Of a stretch of 33,779 nucleotides of DNA, positions 15,591 through 26,600 are shown piece after piece. Numbering within the stretch: the stretch's first letter is position 1; each line of letters begins with the position of its first letter. Under the pieces are notes generated by a model, which had not been told where the DNA came from, did not search any database, and was given only the letters and a program-made list of their open reading frames with translations. The DNA lies in the NCBI GenBank assembly GCA_937139475.1, contig CAKZQF010000124.1:1-33779 (forward strand), read 5' to 3'. The translations under genes and the position numbers were made by a program. Source of the DNA: an uncultured Gammaproteobacteria bacterium (GTDB lineage: Bacteria; Pseudomonadota; Gammaproteobacteria; Enterobacterales; Psychrobiaceae).

Positions 15591-16978
15591 TATTTTGCTC
15601 CTTGTGAGTATTCACGATCGCCTAACCAAAGTGGCGATGGGGTTACGCGCAGAGACTCTAGTAACTTCCCCGCTGAATTAAATAAGCGATATTGTGCGTT
15701 GATCTCTTGATATTCAGCGTTAAGGAAGTCTTTTCGGGCTTCAAATAGTTCATTCTCAGTATCAAGTACATCGAGAAGGCTACGTTGACCTAAACGGAAC
15801 TGTTGTTCATATGCCGTTTGAGTTTCTTTCGATGACTCAACATGTTTGCGAATATAGTTTTTTTGCATAGCGAGTAACTCAAAGGCATTCCAAGCCAGTG
15901 TGTACCCTTCGGTTACATCACGATGCGCCTTGGTGTTGATTTCCACGGCTTCGGTAATGCGATACGCTGCCGCTCGTTTTTGATGCGTATTTTTGTTGCC
16001 AGAATACAAATTATACTTCAAGCGTAACATCGCGGTCGCATTGTTGTTGTGACCGCCTACATCGGTGCCAAGACGATCAATTCCTTCTTCACCAGCGGTG
16101 TTATTATTTAAATTCGCATCCAGTTCAAAAGTTATTGTCGGATAATTAGTAGAGCCGGCAGACTCTTTTGCAAACCGGGCTGACTCAATGTCATTAGTTG
16201 CAGATTTTATAATAGGGTGGTTCGCTAACGCTTGCTGTAGACCGCTTTCTTTATTTTCCGGTAGCATGTCTGCGTCAGGTACAGGTATCACTAAATTATT
16301 CGGTTGCTGGTTAACTAACTTGGTGAACTGGGCAACGCTATCGCGGTAATTGTTGGTTGCTGAGATCACATTGACGTTGGCACGGGCTAGACGACCAGTG
16401 ACTTGTGAAAGGTCGGCCACGCTACCTAAGCCTGAGTCAGTTCTTTCTTTAATTTGTGCGTAGATATCTTGGTGCGCTTTGAGGTTCTTTTGCGATAGTG
16501 ACAGTACTTCTTGATGCTCTAACACTGACGTATAGCTTTTTGCCACACTTAACGCGATGTCCTCTGCAGAAGCGAACAAACTCCATTGCTCAGCACTTGC
16601 TTCAAATTCTGTACGCGAAGATTCATTACTTGTATAGAAACCATCGAATATGATCTGTTTAAGGCTAAGGCCAAACTCGCCTCGTTTTAGCCCTGCCTGT
16701 CCGTCATCAGCGGCATTGATACCGCGACGAGTTGCTGGGCTATCTGTTTGCTCATAGCCGTAGCCGGCAGTTAAATCAATAGTCGGTAGATAACCTGATT
16801 TGGCTTGTGCTGCTTGTTCTTCAGCGACTTTAAACTTACTCAGTGCAATGCGAAGGTCCGGGTGGCTATCCAAGGCCGCTGCAACAGCTTGCTCTAATGA
16901 TTGCGCGTGCACAATCGTTGGCGCAAGAATTGCCGTTAAGAATAGTGGCGTTAACCATATCTTTTTCTTTGTTGACAT
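15590..16978 (-). CDS. TolC-family outer-membrane pore of the type I system (LapE-like)
   Basis: This is the trimeric outer-membrane channel component, about 462 residues. It starts with a signal peptide (STKKKIWLTPLFLTAILAP, cut near VHA). Two OEP repeats of long amphipathic helices are visible. Typical motifs are LEQAVAAALDSHPDLRIA near 30, GLGSVADLSQVTGRLARANVN near 185 (shortened: GLGSVADLSQV), and RLGQRSLLDVLDTENELFEA near 395 (shortened: GQRSLLDVLDTENEL). The last is a strong TolC-family signature. I chose ATG 16978 because AAGGGA lies about 9 bases upstream. The ATG at 16987 directly abuts that site and is less likely. It lies 18 bases after the HlyD gene and overlaps the OmpA-like gene by one base. 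Confidence 0.94.
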   Translation of the reverse strand: MSTKKKIWLTPLFLTAILAPTIVHAQSLEQAVAAALDSHPDLRIALSKFKVAEEQAAQAKSGYLPTIDLTAGYGYEQTDSPATRRGINAADDGQAGLKRGEFGLSLKQIIFDGFYTSNESSRTEFEASAEQWSLFASAEDIALSVAKSYTSVLEHQEVLSLSQKNLKAHQDIYAQIKERTDSGLGSVADLSQVTGRLARANVNVISATNNYRDSVAQFTKLVNQQPNNLVIPVPDADMLPENKESGLQQALANHPIIKSATNDIESARFAKESAGSTNYPTITFELDANLNNNTAGEEGIDRLGTDVGGHNNNATAMLRLKYNLYSGNKNTHQKRAAAYRITEAVEINTKAHRDVTEGYTLAWNAFELLAMQKNYIRKHVESSKETQTAYEQQFRLGQRSLLDVLDTENELFEARKDFLNAEYQEINAQYRLFNSAGKLLESLRVTPSPLWLGDREYSQGAK

Positions 16979-16996
16979 GTGTGTCATCCCTTATAA

Positions 16997-18370
16997 TTAT
17001 TGTTCCCGCAACGCGGTTTGTTTAGCGCGAAGAACGGGGTTTAATATATACTCCAATACCGTTCTTTTTCCTGTAATTACATCTACTGTAGTCATCATCC
17101 CTGGAATAATCGGTAATAGGGTATTATCTTTTTTTCTAATACTAGAGCTTTGCGTGCGTACTCTGATTATGTAAAAAGAATTTCCTTCCTCATCCTGTGT
17201 TGTATCGGCACTGATATGCTCAACTTGACCTTTTAAACCACCATATTTCGCAAAGTCATACGCAGTTACTTTGACTACTGCATCAAGTCCTGGGCGAAGG
17301 AATGCGATATCCTGAGGTTTAATTTTCGCTTCAATAAGCAATTTATCTTCAGTCGGTACGATTTCAATCAATGCTTGACCAGGCTTTATTACGCCTCCCA
17401 GTGTATTGATATGTATCGTTTTTATTGTACCAACTACTGATGAAGTTATTAAAGCTTTTTCTACCTTATCTTGTATGCCAACTTGGGCTTCTCGTATTTG
17501 AGATAGCTCACTTTGTAGCTTATTTAATTCGGCACGGGCTTCGGTGCGATAGGCATATACCGTTTCGCGCCTTTTTAACACCGTTTCGTTTAAACTTGAG
17601 GCCAATTTGGGCTTGTTAAGTTTGATCGAGCGAAGTTCACCTTGAATGTCATTAACGCCACGTTCAAGTTTCAATAGTTCGATTTCCGGCACAATGTTTT
17701 TTTGTGCTAGCGGACGAGTCAAGGTTAATTCCTTATTGGCATACTCGAAGCTTTTCTCCAACGTCGCGATTTTAGAGTCTAGCTCTGCCATCTCTTGTTG
17801 CTTTTGCTCTATTTGACTTGCTTGAATCGCTATTTGGTTAATTAAGCTGTCTAAGCGCCCGTTGTATTCTTGTTGCTGCCTGCGAACTAGTTCCGGTAGA
17901 TTTTCTACAAGGTCTTGGGGGTAGGTGGTCTGCTTCTTGCTCACCTGTATTTGCAATTGCCACGCGAGGTTGTCACTCACCACAATGCTGGCCAACTCAC
18001 TGCGCAGACGCATGATGTTTGCTCTTAGGCTATCGGCTTCCTGCTTTGATTGGTTTACATCTGACTGGAATCTGGTTGAGTCAATGCGGGCAATCGATTG
18101 TCCTTTTTTAACCAGCATCCCTTCTTGGACATAGAGCTCTTCTAAGATGCCACCATCGAGACTTTGTATTACCTGTACTTGAGACGATGGAATCACCTTA
18201 CCTTCGCCTGAGGTAACTTGATCGAGTGCGGCAAAGTAGGCCCAAAGAATAAAGCAAACAAACAGCGCCGCTAAAGTCCAAATAGTAAGTTTGTGAACAC
18301 TAGGGGCTTGAGTAAGCATCGCGCCATAAACATCATCGGCCATTTCAATATCTTGTTGGGTTACTTTCAT
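16997..18370 (-). CDS. HlyD-family membrane fusion protein of the type I system (LapC-like)
   Basis: The 457-residue periplasmic adaptor links the ABC transporter to the TolC-type pore. It has a short cytoplasmic N-terminus, one transmembrane helix (about 27-48), and a split lipoyl half starting GEGKVIPSSQVQVIQSL near 55. Long coiled-coil hairpin arms run to about 290 (repeated Q/E/L-rich heptads such as QIEQKQQEMAELDSKIATLE, near 165). The second lipoyl half and beta domains follow (GTIKTIHINTLGGVIKPGQ near 312). The C-terminal region includes IIPGMMTTVDVITGKRTVLEY, a conserved end segment of HlyD/PrtE proteins. Its ATG overlaps the stop of the ABC gene (ATGA), so translation is coupled. Confidence 0.95.
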   Translation of the reverse strand: MKVTQQDIEMADDVYGAMLTQAPSVHKLTIWTLAALFVCFILWAYFAALDQVTSGEGKVIPSSQVQVIQSLDGGILEELYVQEGMLVKKGQSIARIDSTRFQSDVNQSKQEADSLRANIMRLRSELASIVVSDNLAWQLQIQVSKKQTTYPQDLVENLPELVRRQQQEYNGRLDSLINQIAIQASQIEQKQQEMAELDSKIATLEKSFEYANKELTLTRPLAQKNIVPEIELLKLERGVNDIQGELRSIKLNKPKLASSLNETVLKRRETVYAYRTEARAELNKLQSELSQIREAQVGIQDKVEKALITSSVVGTIKTIHINTLGGVIKPGQALIEIVPTEDKLLIEAKIKPQDIAFLRPGLDAVVKVTAYDFAKYGGLKGQVEHISADTTQDEEGNSFYIIRVRTQSSSIRKKDNTLLPIIPGMMTTVDVITGKRTVLEYILNPVLRAKQTALREQ

Positions 18371-20535
18371 TTTTCAGCCCCTGTATTGCCGCTCTTCAGT
18401 TGCTGCAAAACCTCATCTCGCGGACCATCAAGGATAAGTCGGCCCCGGTCGAGCACAATGACTCGATCGACGAGATTTAATATCTGCATCTTATGCGTGA
18501 TGAGAATCATGGTTCTATCTTTGCCGGTAAGCTTCATTGAGCGTACAAACTGCTTTTCAGCCCTTGCATCGAGGCTTGCGGTTGGCTCATCGAGTAATAG
18601 AAAAGGCGGATCATTTAAGATTGCCCGGGCTAAAGCAATTGACTGTCGTTGACCACGAGACAGCGCCTGTCCACCTTCACCGACTTGCATATCCAGCCCA
18701 TCAGTATCAATGTCAGTAAATAAACTAACCCCAGATAATTGGACTGCACGCACTAATTGATATTCAGTAACCTGACGCGTACCAAATAATATATTATCGC
18801 GAATCGAACCATGAAATAAGGTCACTTCTTGGGGCAGGTAACCATAGTTTCGGCGTAAATCACTGGGGTGAATTTGTCCATGATTGATACCATCAAAACG
18901 CAAATGCCCCAAGGTCGGCTGGTACAATCCTAGTAATACTTTAGCGAGAGTTGTTTTACCTGAGCCATTACGACCGATGATGCCGACTTTCTCGCCTGGT
19001 TTTATTTTTATATTTAACGGGTAAAGCGCTGGCTTTTCAACGCCGGGGTAGTTAAAACCGAGTTGTTCAGCTTCTATCTGTCCTTTTAGACGCGAAAGGC
19101 TAATTAGTTGTCCTTTATTTTCGAATTCGCCTTCTTGTTTCATAATTGAATCAACGGCATTCATAGCGCTGACAGTATGATTTGAGCGGGTTAATAAACT
19201 AGCTATTTTGGCCATCGGGGAAATGGCGCGGCTAGAAAGCATAACGCTGGCAATGATTGCGCCCATTGAAATAAGGTTCTCGGAAACCCGATAAACACCA
19301 AGGACAATAACCCCAATAACCGCCACTTGCACGATAAAGCTAGCAATGTTGGACACGGAATTGGTTAGATTCTTTGACTTCATATTCCAATGTGCAGTAT
19401 GGCCAAGCATTTGCTGCCAAGTTTTTTGAATAATACCTTCTGCACCGTTGGCTTTAATCGATTCGATTGAGGACAAACTTTCAATTAAATGAGCATGTCG
19501 TAAGCTTGAGAATTTACTACTTTCATCGATGGCATGTTTGAGTCTTGGCTGCAATAAAATTGTATAGCCCAGTATGATCATTGTCGCAAGAATTGGAAAC
19601 AAAACAAGATCGCCTGCAACTAGCCAGATAACGAACATAAAAAATAATGCGAAAGGCAAATCAACGATGGCGGTTATTGTTGCTGATGATAGGAAATCCC
19701 TAATGGTATCAAATTCACTAACTTGCTTTGCTGTGGCCCCAACGCTTGGGGAGCGGGCTTCAAGCGGAATGCCAATAACCTTGGAAAAAAGCTTTGCTGA
19801 CATGGTAATATCAATTTTCTTGCCAGCAACATCAACTAGATATCCGCGCAATTGCTTGAGTATCAGGTCAAATATATAAGCGATTCCAGCACCCGCTGCG
19901 AGAACCCATAGTGACTCGAACGCTAAGTTTGGCACTACCTTATCGTAGACATTCATGACAAAAAGTGGTGAAACTAAGGCGAACATATTGACCAAAATAG
20001 TGGCAATAATGACGTCTCGATATATTGGCATGCCATCGCGAATAGCACGCCATAACCAATGTTCACTATGCTCGTATAGGTCTAAGTTGACGTGTTTATC
20101 ACCACGATACTGCTGCTTAACAAGAAAGAGGTAGCCGACGTATTGAGTTTCTAATTCTTCAATAGTGAGCTGCTCTTGTCCTCCTGTCTCCGGCAGTGAG
20201 ACTATGGCTTTATTTTTTTCTAGATCGAGCTCATGCAGGACACAAGCTTGTTGATCCTTGAGCAGTAAGATACACGGCAATAGCATGCCGGGAATCTCAT
20301 CAAGTCCTTTACGGTTTAACTTAGCGGTGAGTCCTGCACGAGACGCTGCTTGTGGCAAAAGATCGGCTGGTAAGTTAGCCTCTGTTATTGGTAAACCTGC
20401 AGCAAGTGCTTCTGCGGAGCAAGGGCTACCAAAATGTTCAGTTAAAATAACCAAGCAATCTAGTAGCGGGTCGCTGCCGATCCGCTGTGATGGTGAAATT
20501 GACCATTGCGGTATTTTGTTTTGGACTGTCGTCAC
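18367..20535 (-). CDS. Type I secretion ABC permease/ATPase (LapB-like)
   Basis: The exporter has about 722 residues from GTG 20535. An N-terminal C39-peptidase-like domain (about 20-140) lacks the catalytic cysteine motif, as in LapB/HlyB transporters, where it serves substrate docking. The transmembrane domain spans about 160-440. The NBD has Walker A GRNGSGKTT (about 521-529), signature LSRGQ (about 626) and Walker B FLLLDEP (about 645-651), all intact. I prefer GTG 20535 because AAGG lies 8 bases upstream; a longer TTG form at 20559 has no better site. The adhesin gene is just upstream and the HlyD gene overlaps at the 3' end. The likely substrate is the adjacent giant RTX adhesin. Confidence 0.95.
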   Translation of the reverse strand: MTTVQNKIPQWSISPSQRIGSDPLLDCLVILTEHFGSPCSAEALAAGLPITEANLPADLLPQAASRAGLTAKLNRKGLDEIPGMLLPCILLLKDQQACVLHELDLEKNKAIVSLPETGGQEQLTIEELETQYVGYLFLVKQQYRGDKHVNLDLYEHSEHWLWRAIRDGMPIYRDVIIATILVNMFALVSPLFVMNVYDKVVPNLAFESLWVLAAGAGIAYIFDLILKQLRGYLVDVAGKKIDITMSAKLFSKVIGIPLEARSPSVGATAKQVSEFDTIRDFLSSATITAIVDLPFALFFMFVIWLVAGDLVLFPILATMIILGYTILLQPRLKHAIDESSKFSSLRHAHLIESLSSIESIKANGAEGIIQKTWQQMLGHTAHWNMKSKNLTNSVSNIASFIVQVAVIGVIVLGVYRVSENLISMGAIIASVMLSSRAISPMAKIASLLTRSNHTVSAMNAVDSIMKQEGEFENKGQLISLSRLKGQIEAEQLGFNYPGVEKPALYPLNIKIKPGEKVGIIGRNGSGKTTLAKVLLGLYQPTLGHLRFDGINHGQIHPSDLRRNYGYLPQEVTLFHGSIRDNILFGTRQVTEYQLVRAVQLSGVSLFTDIDTDGLDMQVGEGGQALSRGQRQSIALARAILNDPPFLLLDEPTASLDARAEKQFVRSMKLTGKDRTMILITHKMQILNLVDRVIVLDRGRLILDGPRDEVLQQLKSGNTGAEK

Positions 20536-20564
20536 TCGTATTACCTTAATCGCATACAAATAAT

Positions 20565-20595
20565 AGCCGCACTAACCATTGAAGTTAGTGCGGCT
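20565..20595 (-). promoter_or_regulatory. Hairpin between the adhesin and exporter genes
   Basis: AGCCGCACTAAC (20565-20576) and GTTAGTGCGGCT (20584-20595) form a 12-bp perfect stem with a 7-base loop. Reading the operon direction it is followed by ATTATTTG, not a clean U-run; the only T6 run lies before the stem. It may be a leaky terminator or an mRNA-stabilising end that sets much higher adhesin than exporter expression. Confidence 0.6.
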
Positions 20596-20602
20596 TAAAA
20601 AA

Positions 20603-23600
20603 CTACATTATATGATCAGTATCATCGTAGTCAGTAGCTTTTGTTTCGTTGTATGTTGCACCTTGAGTACTAGTCAACAAATTCTGGCTACCGTCATTGG
20701 TAAACAGACTGTTGAGAGTCACGTAGTCGCCGCTACTAATGGCTTGTTCTAGGTTGACATCATGCAATACAATACTTTGTTCAACTAAATCATCTCCATC
20801 AGTGTCAATATCGATGATGGTATTGTCACCGTCTGTTGAGAAATTCAAGTAGCCGTCTAATGTGTCATCATTATCTAGATTTAATAAATCTTTGAGGTCT
20901 AATTTATCTTCTCCTTGTGAAAAACCTACAATCTCATCGATACCCTTATCTCCATTTAACCAGACATAGGTATCTTCACCGGCTCCGCCTTCAAGTAAAT
21001 CATTACCAAGCCCGCCAATTATTGTGTCATCACCTAAACCACCAATAATGGTATCGTCTAATGAGCTACCGCTAAGAATATTGTCACCTTCATCTCCAGT
21101 GATATCATCTGAAGCACCGTTGATCGTGATATTTAATTGAGCTTCACCAAATCCACTATCGCTTGCAACAATGTAAGTAAACTCGTCACTTAATATTTCA
21201 CCTGTTTTTAGTGCCTGCACTGTTGAATTGGCATTATCAAGAGAGTAAGTGTATGAACCATCAGCGGCCATTGTTAAACTTCCGTACATCCCTTCAATAA
21301 CGGTTGTGCCATCTGTATCAATGCTTTCATTGTTTAGATAGTTTTTAACGCGTACAACTGTTGGATTGGCACCCGTTGTGTCATTGGCAAGCACATTATC
21401 TGAGATTGTGCTTTTCGCAAGGTTGTTACTATCACCGCCTGCAACTGAAGCGAAGCCTGCAAAATTGTCTACCAATGGGGTGGTTGATTGCGAGGCTAAT
21501 ACCGTCTGATTATCATTATTGCTACCTAATGTTAGCGTCACAATATCTTTATTCTCAAGGTTAATAATCAATTGACCGCTGGCATTTGTGGTGATGCCTT
21601 CCGTTTTCCCGCTCAATGCGCCTAAGGATGTATAGGCACTAGGAACATTGCCAAGTGCGGGGTCTATTTCGTAGAGTTCAGCTGTGCCACCTGTGCTAAA
21701 GGTATAGATCTTGCCATCTATTACAGCAAATTCACCAGTAGAATTGTTGCCACCGAAAGAGGCAGTGGCACTACCATTTAAGGTGATAACAGGCACAAGG
21801 TTGTTGTTGCCATCTACTGTGTAAATCGTGTCATCAGCACGTACATATAATGTATTATCATTATCAAATGCCATTGAAGTAATGTCTAATGCATTCGAAT
21901 TATATGTTGCATCAAACTGGCTAAGTATTGCGCCTGTTTGCTTATCGAGCTGGTAAACGGTGTTATTACCTGAGCCTGTATCTTTTGTCGAAAATAATTC
22001 GCCATGAACATTCGTTGCAAGGTTGACAAACTTGCCTAGTGGGTTGAACTCTATCAATGTCTTACCATCTCTAATATCAATACCGACGATCTCGCCGTTG
22101 GACGTTGCCATGTACAGAATAGAGCCATTATACTCATTTACACTTGCTGCATCATCGGCAAGCTGCTCACGGTCTTCTGGTAAGGTAACGCCATTGGCAG
22201 ATATATCAAAAGAAAGAGTCTGTGTCGTTGACGCAGTGCTGCCGTTCGATGCCTCAATAGTCGATGCAGTTACTTCTATTGCTACAGAAGCCGTTACTTT
22301 TGGCATAGTAATGGTTAATGTTGGAAGGTCATCTAGTTCGACAGTCCAGAGGCCATTTTGATCAACCGTACCTGCAGAGAGGATTGCATTTGTCGGCAAG
22401 TCACCTAAAGTGACTGTTTGAGCCAAGCTTTCACTACCATCTTGATCAACCAATATTGGGTTGATAGTTAGCGGGATTGTTACCGTATCGTCATAACCTA
22501 GCGCAATGTTATCTATGAACATTCCTCGACCATAATCTTTTGCTTGGCCATTGGCGATAAACGTTAACTCAACGTCGCCACCTGTGCCAATGAAAGTGAC
22601 AGTTGATGAATACCAGGTATTTCCAGAGTTACCGCTACCAACCGTTCCGTCTGCTGTGTAGTTAGTGGTAGATATGTTATTGCCGTCAGCGTCAATTAGC
22701 ACATTAAAGTTCATGTAGGTATCGTCATAACCCTCACGCGCTGAGTAATCGAATGTTAGGGTATATAGCTTACCTGCCTCAGTCAAAATGGTTTGATGAA
22801 TACTGGTTGCGTCATCGTAAACATCCTTTGGATCGGCATCAAGCTCTATAAACTGATTGGCTCTAAGTGGATCGGCATCCGTACTTTCGATCGGTCGGCG
22901 CAGTTCGATCTTTTCATTAGTTGCTGGCTTCCAGCCATCGATTTCATCGATAAAGACTGAAGCTTTACCATCATAATCAACATTCATTGTGAAATCGGTG
23001 TTAATTACTGATTGGGTATGAACAATTACATTATCGATGTCCACATCAAGATTTAATGTTGGTGCATCGGCTACGGCACCAACAGTCACTTGTTGTGATA
23101 CCACGATACTAGAACTTGCATTGCCAGCGCTACTTGCGGTCTTAAGCTCAATTTCTAGGGTAAAGTCTACATCACTATGTTGTGGCGCTTTAATCTCTAA
23201 TCCAACAAGTTGCTCTGGCGCTAGGGCTACACTATTATCGGTAATTGTTAATTCGCCTGATGCGTTACGCAAAGTCGAGCCCGGCGGAATATCACTAATA
23301 ATAATAGTTAAATTACTGGTGTCATCATCAATTGGGTTAATTAGAAGTTCAATAAATTGGTCTTCGAGCCCCGTGGCTTCAGGTGCAACTGCTTCCAGCG
23401 GTATAACTTCCTTGGACATTGCGAAGTTAACTGTATTTGACGGCCCTGAGGTTAGTCCATCAGAGTCAATAGCATGATAGGTTAAGCTATCATTTGTAGC
23501 TTGTTCAAGTACGCTGATTTCGCGGACTAAGAAATTAGAACCGTAATCTGCGGTACTGTAGACACGTAATTCATCAAATTCGCTTTGGATATTAATGTCT

Positions 23601-26600
23601 GCCGTGTAAATACCTGTACCATCAGAAACAACGTTTAGATCTGAGTATTCCTGTTTACCAATAACTTCGCCATCTTTCAATATTAAAACATGCACTACAG
23701 CGTTGGCCGTTGTCGAAATATAATTCCCCCATAAGCTTGCTAGCTCTAGGTTTACATGATTTACATCGTTTGCAAAAGCTATGTTGATGAATTCTTTATT
23801 AGCAGTATTAATTTCAGGATCAGTATTTGTATCAGATACAACACCTATTCCATGTTCTTCTTTAAATACACCATTGTTGAAATCCCCAGCATCATAGGCA
23901 AGGCCAAGATTAGAGCTATACGAAGCAGCATCAGGTGCATCTCCGGTATATACATGCCCTGTGATGGTAATATCATTAATGGTTAAGCTATCCAGTCCTG
24001 AGGTGAGTAGACCGGAATCTTGTGCATCCTTAGCATTAAATAGTACAGCTTCACTTTCGTCGATCGCATCATAACGCAGTGTCGCATTTTCTGATATCTC
24101 ATCGCCGACACTTAATAATGTTTCTGTATTCCCTTCGATTAGGTAGAGATTCCCTTGGGGAAGAGAGTTGATTTTAACCATTACATCAGTTTTTGGTACG
24201 TCGAGATCGTCTTCTATGTCAGCTACATGGGCTGAAAAGGTAAAAGAACCGCTTGGCGAAACACCTAGATCAACAGTGAAATCTTCCGCTGTCGGTGGTT
24301 CATTAGCGCCGTTGATCGCAATCACCAAGTTGGCGTTATCGCTGCTGTTATCGGCATCGGTCAGGGTGTAGTTGACCACCAACTGCGCGCTGCTGGCTGC
24401 CGTTAGGGCATTGACCGCGGCTTTGGTGTTATCCAGGGCAAAGCTGTACTGGCCATCGGTGCCAATGGTGAGCTGGCCGTAGGCGGTGTCAATGGTGATA
24501 CTGTCCACAGGGGCATTGTCGCCATCGACAAAGAAGTAGTCGCTGCCATCGATGGTCACTTGGGTCAGGGCCGTGGCATCGGCGCCCAGGCTATCGGCCT
24601 GGCTTGGCGCGATGGTGCCATCATCCTCGCCGGTCACGACGTTGCCGCTCACGGTGGTCGTCGCTTCGCTGTTACTTTCGGTGACGCTGTTGGCATCATC
24701 ATTGGCCGTTGGGGCGGTGTCGGTGATGTTCACCGTCAGCGTGTCGGTGACGGCCGGGTTAATGCCATCAGACACGATGACGGTAAAGTCATCGGTGATC
24801 GGCGCTAAGGCATGATCTTCCGCGCCATTAGAGGCGTAGGTGTAATCCACTTGGCCCGCGCTGACGCTGGTGATGGTTAAGGTGCCGTTAGCGGTGGTCA
24901 CGGTCGCGTTAGGGGCGGCGGTGACGCCATTGATGGTCACGGTGGCGCTGTCAGCGGCGGTGGTGAAGGTGAAGGCGCCGGTGTTGCTGCTCGCTTCCAC
25001 CACGTTGAGGTGGCCGGCATCGGCGCCGTTCTCGTTAGGGACGGTGACGGTGGTGCCTTCATCACTGCCGTTAATCGCAATCACCAAGTTGGCGTTATCG
25101 CTGCTGTTATCGGCATCGGTCAGGGTGTAGTTGACCACCAACTGCGCGCTGCTGGCTGCCGTTAGGGCATTGACCGCGGCTTTGGTGTTATCCAGGGCAA
25201 AGCTGTACTGGCCATCGGTGCCAATGGTGAGCTGGCCGTAGGCGGTGTCAATGGTGATACTGTCCACAGGGGCATTGTCGCCATCGACAAAGAAGTAGTC
25301 GCTGCCATCGATGGTCACTTGGGTCAGGGCCGTGGCATCGGCGCCCAGGCTATCGGCCTGGCTTGGCGCGATGGTGCCATCATCCTCGCCGGTCACGACG
25401 TTGCCGCTCACGGTGGTCGTCGCTTCGCTGTTACTTTCGGTGACGCTGTTGGCATCATCATTGGCCGTTGGGGCGGTGTCGGTGATGTTTACCGTCAGCG
25501 TCTCGGTGACGGTTCGATCGAGGTTATCAGTGATTAGAATGTTTAATTGGTCAGTGGCTTCACCAGTACTGTGATCTTGCGTTTTTGCAGCATAACTGTA
25601 ACTAACTATGCCATCAGTAATGCTTATTATAGTTAGGCTACCGCCGGCCGTTTCTATTGGGGTGGCTGAAGGGTTTGCTAAATCAACCTGTGTTCCAGCA
25701 ATGGACATGTGCTTAATGCCTGAAGGCACATCAATAGCGAAAGTATCCGTATTTTCTTGTGACTCCTGAATACTTAAATCACCAACTTGTATACCATTCT
25801 TATCGGTAATAATTATGGTTGGGGCCTCGTCCATTCCATTGATGGTAATGGTAATAGAATGGGAATCATTGCCATCAGCCGTCGTGATGGTATAGCTCTG
25901 AGTAATGGTCTCGTTAGAGTCTAGGACTTGTATCGCAGGTAAATTGTTGTCTACTTCAAACTGCCATTGCCCATCCTCATCAATAGTTAACTGACCTAGG
26001 TAATTTGGTCCATTTGAAACAACAACGGTGCTAAATACTGTATCAGTAGCATCAGCATCATTAATTGATAGATTGCCGCTAGTGCTAATTTTTCCTGCAA
26101 CAACTTGCTGGTCTTCGGTAACTGAGCCAGTGTCACTGTCATCTCCAACTACTATAATCGTGCCACCATCATCGGCGCCGTTTATAGTGATGGTGATAGT
26201 TGTTTTTGTAACACCGTCTGCGTTTGTAACCTCAAAAATATCGGATAAAGGAGTAGTGTCTGCTTCTAATTGCTGAATTGAGGGCTGGTTGTTATCAGCG
26301 GTATAAACCCATTGACCATCTTCATCTACGGTTAAAGTTCCATAGGTTCCATTGATGGTTTCCGGAGAGAATTTATCCTCTCCTTGATCACCGTTAATGC
26401 CTGGGGTAAGGGTGCCACTGGTTACAAGGTTGCCTGAGCCGTCTGTAACATCTTCGGTGACAGAGCCTGTGTCTGGCGTAAGCGTTGGGATATCATCTTG
26501 TGGGATATAGCTCGGAGTATCGTTAGCAATGGCACTTTTGCCATTAGAGTCGAAAACGGTTAGCGCGATCTCAGGAAGGATAACTCCTGCGTTAATAGCC

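Noticed and set aside
18367..20535. A bacteriocin-type exporter with C39 leader peptidase
   Set aside because: The N-terminal domain lacks the catalytic cysteine motif and the linked substrate is an RTX adhesin, so it is a LapB/HlyB-type transporter.
24315..25489. CRISPR-like or satellite repeat array
   Set aside because: There are only two long copies, in frame within a coding domain; no short regular repeats with unique spacers occur anywhere in the window.
24552..25574. Plus-strand ORFs opposite the GC-rich adhesin repeats, occurring twice with the same opening
   Set aside because: They are reverse-strand shadows of the duplicated VCBS block; high GC removes stop codons, and they have no ribosome site or family resemblance.
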